Source of the DNA: Gammaproteobacteria bacterium
Lineage (GTDB): Bacteria; Pseudomonadota; Gammaproteobacteria; Pseudomonadales; Pseudomonadaceae
Length of the DNA stretch: 14,422 nucleotides
NCBI GenBank assembly: GCA_012800475.1
Contig: JAAZJF010000036.1
Coordinates: forward strand, 1-14,422
Direction: 5' to 3'
Under the pieces are notes generated by a model. That model searched no databases. It saw only the letters and a program-made list of their open reading frames with translations, and was not told the DNA's origin. Position 1 is the first letter of the stretch. Each line of letters opens with the position of its first letter. Below, one piece after another: positions 1 to 6,638 of the stretch. The position numbers were made by a program, and so were the translations under genes.

Positions 1-1429
1 CAATCTTTTAGCGCAGCTACAAGACAGCGCCGGTGGTGCTGCATTAGTGGATGATATGGATGCACAGCAGACTGAACTGGCTGTTGCCGCCGCAGATAAT
101 GCTCTTGAATCAAGCGATCAACCAACAGCTTTAGAAGAGCCGCCTCTGTTGGAGTCTGATGTTGACGCACAACGTAGTGATGCGCAGCCTGGCGATGCAA
201 CTGATGCAACTGATGCAACTGATAAAGCAGTAGCTGAGGCTAAAGCAGAACCTGCTCATGGCGACACTGCGGCTGAACCTGAGGCTACTGTGGCAACGCC
301 TGCTGAAGCTGAAGATCAAAGTGCTATCGCCAAATTGATGGATAACCCCATGTTGCTCGCTGCTGCAGGTGGCGGTGCGGTACTGGCATTGCTTCTAGCG
401 TTGCTGGCCTTGTCACGTCGTAATGCGCGCCAACAGGCAGACAGTTACGATGAATCACTCAATGATGACTTTACGCCTGCGTATACCGATGATTTAGGTG
501 ACGCTGGCGCTGATGATATTTTCCAAAACGATGCGCAGCCGCAGAATGTGAATACTGCCGCGACTGCTCCACAGTTCAAGCAGGAAGAGACTGATCCGTT
601 AGCTGAAGCCAATGCCTATATGGGCTTTGCGCGCTTTACGCAGGCCGCTGAAGTGCTGCACAACGCCATTGATCAAGAGCCAGAGCGTCTGGATCTACAG
701 CTTAAATTGCTGGAAGTCTATGCAGAGCTGAAAGATCAAAGCGCCTTTCTCAAGCAAGTGACACTCTTGCACGATATCGGTGCTGAGCCAGAGGCCATTG
801 AGCGCATTACTGACGCCTACCCGCACTTATTAGTGGTGCAAAAAGAGACGCCAGCCAGCGATACTTTAGATGCTGATTTAGAGCAGCTGTCGGCGCAACT
901 GGCCGAGCCTGAGCACAGTACTTATCGCGCGACCGAGCAGGAGTTGGATGATTTAGAGTTTGAAGTCACAGCCTCAGCAGTTGATCGCGATACTCCAGTG
1001 CGAGCCAACCTCAATGATGATGAGTTTGTATTGGATGCGGAGGCGTTGGATTTCAGCTCAACCCCGCAGCCAGAAGCCACGGCGTTTGAGTTGTCTGATG
1101 AGTTTGATTTCTCAGACCTTGAGCTCGATGAAGTTCAATCCACTCCAGCGGCTAGCACAGACACAGAGATGCATGAGTATGTGTTAGACGATATTGAGCT
1201 GAGTACGCCAGCGCAAGCCAGCACTGATAGTGTGGATGAAACCATTATGTTGGATGATTTGGACTTTGTGCCCTACTCAGACAACAACACAGCACAGCTG
1301 AATTTAGCTCGTACGTATATTGATCAAGGTGATGTGCAGGCCGCGCGTGACACGCTTAATCATGTGATGGAGCAAGGTACGCCAGAGCAGCAAGCGCAAG
1401 CGCGTGATTTATTGGAGCAGCTGGTCTAA
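1..1429 (+). CDS. fimV: FimV, C-terminal part (partial at left edge)
   Basis: The frame is open from the first complete codon at position 2, so the gene starts outside the window and about 475 residues are seen. FimV is an inner-membrane hub protein needed for type IV pilus assembly, twitching motility and polar organisation in Pseudomonas. Visible in order: an Ala/Glu/Asp-rich periplasmic linker, one membrane helix at about 350-412 (rich in Leu/Ala, followed by SRRNAR), then a very acidic cytoplasmic region. That region holds a TPR-like helical pair (about 611-770, ANAYMGFARFTQAAEVL) and the typical FimV C-terminal TPR motif (LARTYIDQGDVQAARDTL, about 1301-1354) ending at the stop. This architecture and its place immediately before truA match Pseudomonas fimV. 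The N-terminal LysM domain expected for the family lies outside the window. A methionine at 47 is internal and not a start. Confidence 0.93.
   Translation, partial: NLLAQLQDSAGGAALVDDMDAQQTELAVAAADNALESSDQPTALEEPPLLESDVDAQRSDAQPGDATDATDATDKAVAEAKAEPAHGDTAAEPEATVATPAEAEDQSAIAKLMDNPMLLAAAGGGAVLALLLALLALSRRNARQQADSYDESLNDDFTPAYTDDLGDAGADDIFQNDAQPQNVNTAATAPQFKQEETDPLAEANAYMGFARFTQAAEVLHNAIDQEPERLDLQLKLLEVYAELKDQSAFLKQVTLLHDIGAEPEAIERITDAYPHLLVVQKETPASDTLDADLEQLSAQLAEPEHSTYRATEQELDDLEFEVTASAVDRDTPVRANLNDDEFVLDAEALDFSSTPQPEATAFELSDEFDFSDLELDEVQSTPAASTDTEMHEYVLDDIELSTPAQASTDSVDETIMLDDLDFVPYSDNNTAQLNLARTYIDQGDVQAARDTLNHVMEQGTPEQQAQARDLLEQLV
194..220 (+). repeat. Three tandem 9-bp repeats in fimV linker
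   Basis: The unit GATGCAACT occurs three times without interruption, followed by a further GAT. In frame it encodes an Asp-Ala-Thr repeat in the periplasmic linker before the membrane helix. The unit is a multiple of three, so copy changes by slippage would alter linker length without shifting the frame. Confidence 0.85.
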
Positions 1430-2299
1430 ATGTCGTCTGTGGATGAGACTGCTGCTGGCGATTGTGCAGCAGCACCTACAGGCTTTCGGATTGCTTTGGG
1501 GGTTGAGTACAAAGGCTCTAATTACCATGGTTTTCAGTTGCAAGCCGGTGGCACGCCCAGCATCCAAGGCCATCTTGAAGAGGCTTTACAGCATATTAAT
1601 GGCGGTCGCTCGGTTCGCTTAAGCTGCGCAGGGCGCACCGATGCAATGGTGCATGCCTGTGGACAGGTGGTGCACTTTGATACGCCAGTTGAGCGTTCGA
1701 TGCGCGCTTGGATGATGGGTGCTAACCGTTACTTGCCCAAAGATATCAGTGTGGTGTGGGCGCAACCCGTGCCGCATGATTTTCATTCGCGTTTTAGCGC
1801 CATGGCGCGCCGTTACCGTTATGTGATTTACAGCGATGAAGTGCGTCCAGCGCATTTGGCGCAAGAAGTCACTTGGACGCATCAAACTTTAGATGTGGAC
1901 AAAATGCGTGCTGCTGCGACTTATTTAGTCGGTACACATGATTTTAATGCATTACGGGCTGCGGGCTGCCAAGCCAAATCGCCGGTGCGCACCATCCATC
2001 ATTTGCAGGTGCTGCAATTTGGTCGTTTAATTATTATTGATGTGCGTGCCAATGCGTTTTTGCATCATATGGTGCGCAATATTGCCGGCGTTCTGATGAT
2101 GATCGGTGCCGGTGAGCGTCCTGTGACTTGGGCGCAAGAGGTATTGGCCAGTTGTGATCGTACACAAGGTGGCGTGACGGCTGCGCCCCATGGTTTGTAT
2201 ATGGTGCACGTTGAGTACCCTGAGCGCTATCAGTTGCCAGAGCGCTACTTGGGGCCGCATTTTTTATCAGGTTTGCCTGATACCTTTGAGTCCACTTAA
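1430..2299 (+). CDS. truA: tRNA pseudouridine(38-40) synthase TruA
   Basis: TruA converts uridines 38, 39 and 40 in the anticodon stem-loop of many tRNAs to pseudouridine. The 289-residue product has the family landmarks: LGVEYKGSNY near the start, the catalytic block CAGRTDA with Asp71, the conserved RRYRY at 127-131, HDF followed by CQAKSP, and FLHHMVRNIAGVL near the C-terminus. The ATG follows the fimV TAA with no spacing, and a GGAG lies at 1414-1417 inside fimV, so translation is probably coupled. Two highly conserved positions differ. The family motif GRTDAGVHA reads GRTDAMVHA here (Met73, codon ATG at 1646-1648), and the usual GWQ reads GFQ (Phe35). The rest is intact, so I expect an active enzyme. 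The place between fimV and trpF is as in Pseudomonas. Confidence 0.96.
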   Translation: MSSVDETAAGDCAAAPTGFRIALGVEYKGSNYHGFQLQAGGTPSIQGHLEEALQHINGGRSVRLSCAGRTDAMVHACGQVVHFDTPVERSMRAWMMGANRYLPKDISVVWAQPVPHDFHSRFSAMARRYRYVIYSDEVRPAHLAQEVTWTHQTLDVDKMRAAATYLVGTHDFNALRAAGCQAKSPVRTIHHLQVLQFGRLIIIDVRANAFLHHMVRNIAGVLMMIGAGERPVTWAQEVLASCDRTQGGVTAAPHGLYMVHVEYPERYQLPERYLGPHFLSGLPDTFEST

Positions 2300-2310
2300 A
2301 GAGAATAGCT

Positions 2311-2955
2311 GTGCGAGTACGAACTAAGATTTGTGGTATTACAACGATTGATGATGCACTCTGTGCTGCACGCGCCGGTGTGGATGCCATTGGTTTGGTG
2401 TTTTACGCTAAAAGTCCACGTGCCGTCACCGCTGCGCAAGCGCAAAAGATTGTCGCTGCGTTACCGCCTTTTGTGACCACTGTGGGCTTGTTTGTGAATG
2501 CTTCACATGCTGAAGTCAGTGCTGTATTAGAGCAGGTGCCACTGGATGTGTTGCAGTTTCATGGCGACGAGAGCCCAGAGTTTTGTGCAAGTTTTGCGCG
2601 ACCCTATTTTAGAGCTTTACGCATGCAGCCCGGGGTTGATATCGCTGCGCGCGCTGCGCAATATAGTACGGCTCAGGGTATTTTGCTCGATGCGTGGGTG
2701 CCAGGCGTGCATGGTGGTACGGGCGAGCGCTTTGATTGGGCGAGCATCCCCAGTGATTTAACCCAGCCTTTGATTTTGGCTGGCGGTCTAAATCCTGAGA
2801 ATGTCACCCAAGCCATGCAACAGGTGCAGCCTTGGGCAGTGGATGTCAGTGGCGGCGTTGAAGCCAGTCACGGTATAAAAGACGCAGATAAAGTGCGTCA
2901 ATTCTTATATGCTGTGCAGATCAAAAATGCGCAGCAATGTGACGGCACACTTTAA
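2311..2955 (+). CDS. trpF: Phosphoribosylanthranilate isomerase TrpF
   Basis: TrpF carries out the third step from chorismate to tryptophan, the isomerisation of N-(5'-phosphoribosyl)anthranilate to the carboxyphenylamino-deoxyribulose phosphate. The 214-residue TIM barrel begins with TKICGITTIDDA (catalytic Cys8) and has SPRAV, VGLFVNAS, LQFHGDE, LLDAWVPGVHGGTGERFDW (catalytic Asp127) and the phosphate-binding strands ILAGGLNPENV and AVDVSGGVE. It is monofunctional, not fused to TrpC. The start is GTG at 2311, chosen because MRVRTKICG is the normal N-terminus; the ribosome site is weak (AAAGAGA at about 2298). It lies 11 bp after truA, so it is probably cotranscribed, away from the other trp genes, as in Pseudomonas. 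Confidence 0.96.
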   Translation: MRVRTKICGITTIDDALCAARAGVDAIGLVFYAKSPRAVTAAQAQKIVAALPPFVTTVGLFVNASHAEVSAVLEQVPLDVLQFHGDESPEFCASFARPYFRALRMQPGVDIAARAAQYSTAQGILLDAWVPGVHGGTGERFDWASIPSDLTQPLILAGGLNPENVTQAMQQVQPWAVDVSGGVEASHGIKDADKVRQFLYAVQIKNAQQCDGTL

Positions 2956-2965
2956 CGAGCCGTCA
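2940..2965 (+). other. Inverted repeat over the trpF stop codon
   Basis: TGACGGC (2940-2946) and GCCGTCA (2959-2965) are a perfect 7-bp inverted repeat around a 12-nt loop that contains the trpF TAA. No run of T follows, so it is not a standard intrinsic terminator. It could be a processing or 3'-end stabilising hairpin between trpF and accD. Confidence 0.4.
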
Positions 2966-3008
2966 GTAACCTGATTATTAAACACAATTTTCTAGAGGGT
3001 GCAGGGCA

Positions 3009-3041
3009 ATGCGACTGACCCCATGCGGAGTAGATAGCTGA
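3009..3041 (+). CDS. Possible 10-residue leader ORF before accD
   Basis: An ATG at 3009 opens a 10-codon frame (MRLTPCGVDS) whose TGA (3039-3041) overlaps the accD ATG as TGATG. A good ribosome site, GAGGG, lies at 2995-2999, nine bases upstream. The accD ribosome site GGAG (3027-3030) is inside this frame. The layout is what one expects of a translationally coupled leader peptide, but so short a frame can arise by chance, and no homology can be claimed. Confidence 0.25.
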   Translation: MRLTPCGVDS

Positions 3042-3976
3042 TGAACAACTGGTTAGTCGATAAACTCATTCCTTCAATTATGCGCTCTGATGCGAGAAAA
3101 AGTTCGGTACCTGATGGCGTATGGCACAAATGCCCATCGTGTGAAGCCGCACTGTATAAGCCTGAATTAGAAAAAAATCTTGATGTATGCCCTAAATGTG
3201 ATCACCACATGCGCATCAGTGCGCGCACGCGTTTAGATATCTTCTTAGATAAAGAAGGTCGTACAGAAATTGCCGCCGATCTTGAGCCGGTTGACCGTAT
3301 TAAGTTTCGTGACAGCAAAAAATATAAAGACCGTTTGGTGGCAGCACAAAAGCAAACCGGCGAAAAAGATGCGCTGGTTGCCTTAAGCGGTACCTTAGAA
3401 GATATGCCCGTTGTGGCGGTTGCCTTTGAATTTGCCTTTATGGGCGGCTCCATGGGCGCGATAGTGGGTGAGCGTTTTGTACAAGCGGCCAATGTCGCTT
3501 TGGAACAACGCTGCCCGCTGATTTGTTTCTCAGCATCCGGTGGCGCACGTATGCAAGAAGCTCTGATTTCTTTGATGCAAATGGCGAAAACTTCCGCTGT
3601 TATTGCACGTTTACGTGAAGAGGGTATCCCTTTTGTGTCAGCGTTGACTGACCCTGTTTACGGCGGTGTATCAGCGAGTTTGGCGATGCTGGGCGATATC
3701 ATTGTTGCTGAGCCTAAGGCTTTGATTGGCTTTGCTGGTCCGCGCGTGATTGAGCAGACCGTACGCGAGAAACTACCTGAAGGTTTCCAGCGCAGTGAGT
3801 TCCTGTTGGAGCATGGTGCGATTGATATGATTATTCCACGTGCCGAGTTACGTCCGCGTGTGGCCAGTGTCTTGCGTCAGTTTATGAACGTACCCACTGT
3901 TGTTGCAGTTGAGGACGAGATTGCTGTGGACGAAGTCGTCCAAGACACAGCCGAGCCTGTACAAGCGCAGGTATAA
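3041..3976 (+). CDS. accD: Acetyl-CoA carboxylase carboxyltransferase subunit beta
   Basis: AccD is the beta half of the carboxyltransferase that, with AccA, moves CO2 from carboxybiotin to acetyl-CoA to give malonyl-CoA, the committed step of fatty acid synthesis. The 311-residue product starts MNNWLVDKLIPSIM. It carries the N-terminal zinc ribbon with Cys31, Cys34, Cys50 and Cys53 (CPSC-x15-CPKC), then the crotonase-like carboxyltransferase core with FMGGSMGAIVGERF, CFSASGGARMQEALISLMQM, DPVYGGVSASLAM and GFAGPRVIEQTVREKLPEGFQ. The last 30 or so residues are an acidic, Val-rich tail of the poorly conserved kind. A GGAG at 3027-3030 fits the ATG. The stop abuts the folC ATG (TAAATG), so the two are probably coupled, as in the Pseudomonas order. 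Confidence 0.97.
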   Translation: MNNWLVDKLIPSIMRSDARKSSVPDGVWHKCPSCEAALYKPELEKNLDVCPKCDHHMRISARTRLDIFLDKEGRTEIAADLEPVDRIKFRDSKKYKDRLVAAQKQTGEKDALVALSGTLEDMPVVAVAFEFAFMGGSMGAIVGERFVQAANVALEQRCPLICFSASGGARMQEALISLMQMAKTSAVIARLREEGIPFVSALTDPVYGGVSASLAMLGDIIVAEPKALIGFAGPRVIEQTVREKLPEGFQRSEFLLEHGAIDMIIPRAELRPRVASVLRQFMNVPTVVAVEDEIAVDEVVQDTAEPVQAQV

Positions 3977-5257
3977 ATGATGAGCGCGCGTAACCTTGAG
4001 CAATGGTTGAGCTACCTAGAGCAATTACACCCCAGCGAAGTTGATATGGGCTTAGCCCGTGTTGAAAGTGTGGCTCAGCGCTTAGGGTTGGCGCGTATTG
4101 CTAATAAAATTGTGACGGTGACCGGCACCAATGGTAAAGGCTCAACCTGTGCCTTTATTGAAAGCTTAGCGGCTCAACACAACTTAAAAGTTGGGGTGTA
4201 CAGCTCACCGCACTTGCTCAATTACAATGAGCGTGTGCGTATTGCCGGGCAGGATGCCAGCAATGATGAGTTGTGCGCAGCCTTTAGCGCAGTCGAAGCT
4301 GCGCGAGGTGAAACCAGTTTAACTTATTTTGAAATGGGCACTTTGGCCGCATTTTGGCTGTTTGCTCAAGCTCAACTGGATCTTGCAGTTTTGGAAGTGG
4401 GCTTGGGCGGGCGTTTGGATGCCGTCAATATTGTCGATGCCGATGTAGCGGTGATTACCAATATAGGCTTGGATCATCACGACTGGTTGGGCGATACGCG
4501 CGAGTCGGTGGCTCATGAAAAAGCGGGTATTTTTCGCTCAGGTCGCACAGCGCTGTGCGGTGATTTAAACCCGCCTGAACCGATTTTAACCACCGCTGCA
4601 CAACTCAACACGCCGCTGTTACTGCGCGGTGCTGCTTTTGATATAGCACTGAATGCAAGTGATTGGCAGTGGCGAGGTGTGGATGTGCAGGGTCAAGCGT
4701 TAGAGCTGACAGCGTTACCTTGGCTGAACTTGCCCATTGAGAACGCAGCCTTAGCATTGCAAGCCTATGCCGCCTTAGATTTACCATGGCAACCGCAGGC
4801 GCTGCGTGCAGGTTTAACGCAAGCGCATATTACGGGGCGTTTACAGGCAGTCGATATAGCCTATCAAGGGCGTACATTGCACTTGCTGTTGGATGTAGCG
4901 CATAATCCGCACGCGGCGCAGTATCTGGCGCAGCGTCTAGAGTCGCAGCCATGCTCAGGCCAGCGTTTAGCTGTGCTCGGTATGCTTGATGATAAAGATG
5001 TGGCCGGTGTTTTAGTATGCTTTACGCACTCCTTTAGTTCTTGGGCTGTGGCTGCATTGCCATCGCCACGTAGCTGCACTGCGCAGCGCTTGCAGTGTGC
5101 TTTACAGGCACAACAGGCTCAGGTGCTGAGTTACGACTCCATTGCAGCAGCGATTGAAGCGCAATGTGCTGTGGCAACTGAACAGGATCAAATCGTGATC
5201 TTCGGATCATTCTTCACTGTGGCGCAAGCATTGAAGTGGTTAGCCAGCAGAGCATAA
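3977..5257 (+). CDS. folC: Bifunctional dihydrofolate/folylpolyglutamate synthase FolC
   Basis: FolC joins glutamate to dihydropteroate to make dihydrofolate and then extends the gamma-glutamyl tail of reduced folates, using ATP. At 426 residues it has the usual bacterial length. Mur-ligase-type landmarks are in order: P-loop VTGTNGKGST (48-57), YSSPHLLNYNERVRI, TYFEMGTLAAFWLF, LEVGLGGRLDAVN, the TNIGLDHHDWLGDTRESVAHEKAGIF block (Lys182 aligns with the family's modified active-site Lys), and DVAHNPHA at 306-313 at the start of the C-terminal domain, followed by VLGMLDDKDV and IFGSFFTVAQAL. Two ATGs stand in tandem at 3977 and 3980; the first directly follows the accD stop and either could be used. 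The accD-folC pair is conserved in many gammaproteobacteria. Confidence 0.96.
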   Translation: MMSARNLEQWLSYLEQLHPSEVDMGLARVESVAQRLGLARIANKIVTVTGTNGKGSTCAFIESLAAQHNLKVGVYSSPHLLNYNERVRIAGQDASNDELCAAFSAVEAARGETSLTYFEMGTLAAFWLFAQAQLDLAVLEVGLGGRLDAVNIVDADVAVITNIGLDHHDWLGDTRESVAHEKAGIFRSGRTALCGDLNPPEPILTTAAQLNTPLLLRGAAFDIALNASDWQWRGVDVQGQALELTALPWLNLPIENAALALQAYAALDLPWQPQALRAGLTQAHITGRLQAVDIAYQGRTLHLLLDVAHNPHAAQYLAQRLESQPCSGQRLAVLGMLDDKDVAGVLVCFTHSFSSWAVAALPSPRSCTAQRLQCALQAQQAQVLSYDSIAAAIEAQCAVATEQDQIVIFGSFFTVAQALKWLASRA

Positions 5258-5363
5258 TGCGGCGTATGGCACTTTGATTCTGTTATGTTGTCATCAAGTA
5301 TGTGTATGCAGAGTGTGCTGCTCAACACCGTTTATTTAATGATTTAATACGAGGGAAGGCTGC

Positions 5364-5963
5364 ATGGCTGCTACAGACAATAAACTCAAGCAACGCATCG
5401 TTGGAGCATTGGTACTGATTGCTTTGGCGGTGGTTTTTTTACCGATGTTGTTTAAAAAGGAGCAGCCGGTACGTGAGGTTGTTGTTGCAGCGCCTGCCAT
5501 GCCCAATGTCAGTTCACCACCACAGTTCACCCCCGAAGAAGTGCCTGTACCTGAGCCGGTAGAGGATCCAGACGCTGAAGAGTGGGGCGACATTATTGAG
5601 CCTGAAGTACAAGCGCCCGTGGTTACTGCGCCTACGCCTCAGGCCAATCCTGTACAGACTCCAACACCTGTACAGCCCATAACGCAAAAGCCTACGCAGC
5701 CAAGTGCGCCTGCAGGTATTGATAAAAACAACTTACCTATTTCTTGGTCCATTCAGCTGGCTAACTTAACCAACAAAGACAATGCTTATGCGATGCGCGA
5801 CAGTTATCGACAAAAGCAATACAACGCTTATGTGCGCAGTGCAGAGGGTACGCATCGTGTCTTAATTGGTCCTTTAGTCAAGCAAGCTGAAGCTCAAGCG
5901 CTGTGTAAACGCTTAAAAAGCCGTGATGGCCAAGAATGTTTTGTTGTGCGTTACCAGCCTTAA
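5364..5963 (+). CDS. dedD: SPOR-domain inner-membrane protein (DedD-like)
   Basis: DedD-type proteins are bitopic inner-membrane proteins whose periplasmic SPOR domain binds glycan strands stripped of stem peptides at the division septum. The 199-residue protein has a short basic cytoplasmic N-terminus, one membrane helix at about residues 12-30 (IVGALVLIALAVVFLPMLF), a long Pro/Val/Glu-rich periplasmic linker (about 43-118) and a C-terminal SPOR domain (about 126-199, from SWSIQLANLTNKDNA to HRVLIGPLVKQAEA and CFVVRYQP). The ATG has GAGGGAAGG just upstream (5351-5359). The place between folC and cvpA is the standard one for the Pseudomonas SPOR protein and for dedD in enterics. The symbol is used by position and architecture; the linker is too variable to confirm orthology by eye. 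Confidence 0.88.
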   Translation: MAATDNKLKQRIVGALVLIALAVVFLPMLFKKEQPVREVVVAAPAMPNVSSPPQFTPEEVPVPEPVEDPDAEEWGDIIEPEVQAPVVTAPTPQANPVQTPTPVQPITQKPTQPSAPAGIDKNNLPISWSIQLANLTNKDNAYAMRDSYRQKQYNAYVRSAEGTHRVLIGPLVKQAEAQALCKRLKSRDGQECFVVRYQP

Positions 5964-5996
5964 ACGCACAATGGTGACTAAATTCGTAACAAGCGC

Positions 5997-6025
5997 TTAT
6001 CAGTCCGGCATCGCTCTGTTAAAAT
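5997..6025 (+). promoter_or_regulatory. Candidate sigma70-type promoter for cvpA-purF
   Basis: A -35-like TTATCA (5997-6002, four of six consensus bases) and a -10-like TAAAAT (6020-6025, five of six) are separated by exactly 17 bp. Transcription would begin near 6032, leaving about 23 nt before the cvpA GTG, with AGG at 6043-6045 as ribosome site. No sequence like the enteric PurR box is seen. Prediction by eye only. Confidence 0.4.
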
Positions 6026-6054
6026 ACTGACTTTAGTACAGCAGGTAATTATTA

Positions 6055-6573
6055 GTGGCTTTTAATTGGGTCGATGCCGTCATTCTCGGTATCGTATTAG
6101 TCTCATCCTTGATCAGTCTGAGTCGGGGCTTTGTCAAAGAAGCTTTATCACTGGTCACATGGTTACTGGCAGGTATTGTCGCCTGGACGTTTGGCGGCAG
6201 CTTAGCGCACCATTTACAGCCCTATATTGAAACGCCTTCAGTGCGTACCATCACCGCCTGTGCGTTACTCTTTGTCGCCACTTTAATCGTGTGCGGCTTA
6301 ATCAACTTTATATTAGTGCAATTGATTCGTGTCACGGGCTTAACCGGTACTGACCGCCTATTGGGCATGGTATTTGGTGCGGCGCGCGGCTTGTTTTTAG
6401 TCGTTGTATTGGTCGGTTTGCTCAGTCTTGCACCCGTTGCACAAGACAGTTGGTACCAGCAATCCACATTCATCCCTCATTTTGTCTTGATGGCTGATTG
6501 GTCAAAAAATCTTATTTTAGATTGGTCAGGTGAGTGGATTTCTACAGCTCAAAATGCGACGCATTTTGAATGA
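6055..6573 (+). CDS. cvpA: CvpA family membrane protein
   Basis: CvpA is a small polytopic inner-membrane protein named for its need in colicin V production in E. coli; its molecular role is still unclear, and it is widely found just before purF. The 172-residue product begins MAFNWVDAVILGIVLVSSLISLSRGFVKEALSL, the family's signature N-terminus, and shows four hydrophobic segments at about 7-22, 30-50, 65-90 and 103-126. Between the third and fourth is the conserved GTDRLLGMVFGAARG. The start is GTG at 6055, picked because this N-terminus matches the family and a ribosome site (AGG at 6043) lies at suitable distance. The last codons contain a perfect palindrome (6551-6567). Confidence 0.92.
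   Translation: MAFNWVDAVILGIVLVSSLISLSRGFVKEALSLVTWLLAGIVAWTFGGSLAHHLQPYIETPSVRTITACALLFVATLIVCGLINFILVQLIRVTGLTGTDRLLGMVFGAARGLFLVVVLVGLLSLAPVAQDSWYQQSTFIPHFVLMADWSKNLILDWSGEWISTAQNATHFE
6551..6567. promoter_or_regulatory. Perfect palindrome at the 3' end of cvpA
   Basis: AAAATGCG and CGCATTTT are exact inverted repeats around one central base, ending just before the cvpA stop codon and 71 bp upstream of the purF ATG. The single-base centre suits a dimeric DNA-binding protein better than an RNA hairpin. No known purine-regulator box is recognised, and the function is unknown. Confidence 0.35.
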
Positions 6574-6638
6574 GTAAACTCAGCAGTTGTGTTGCATAAC
6601 TGTATTTAATTAGCATGACATAGCAGGGGTCGCGTTCC

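Noticed and set aside
2034..2390. 118-codon minus-strand frame across the truA end and trpF start
   Set aside because: It lies opposite two strongly conserved genes, has no recognisable domain, and its composition is that of a reverse-strand shadow.
5274..5304. Promoter before dedD (TTGATT with TATGTG)
   Set aside because: The spacing would be 19 bp and the -10 match is poor; no convincing sigma70 pair was found in the folC-dedD gap.
5991..6000. PurR-type operator before cvpA-purF
   Set aside because: AGCGCT here is a short palindrome but does not match the enteric PUR box, and Pseudomonas is not known to me to use that control.
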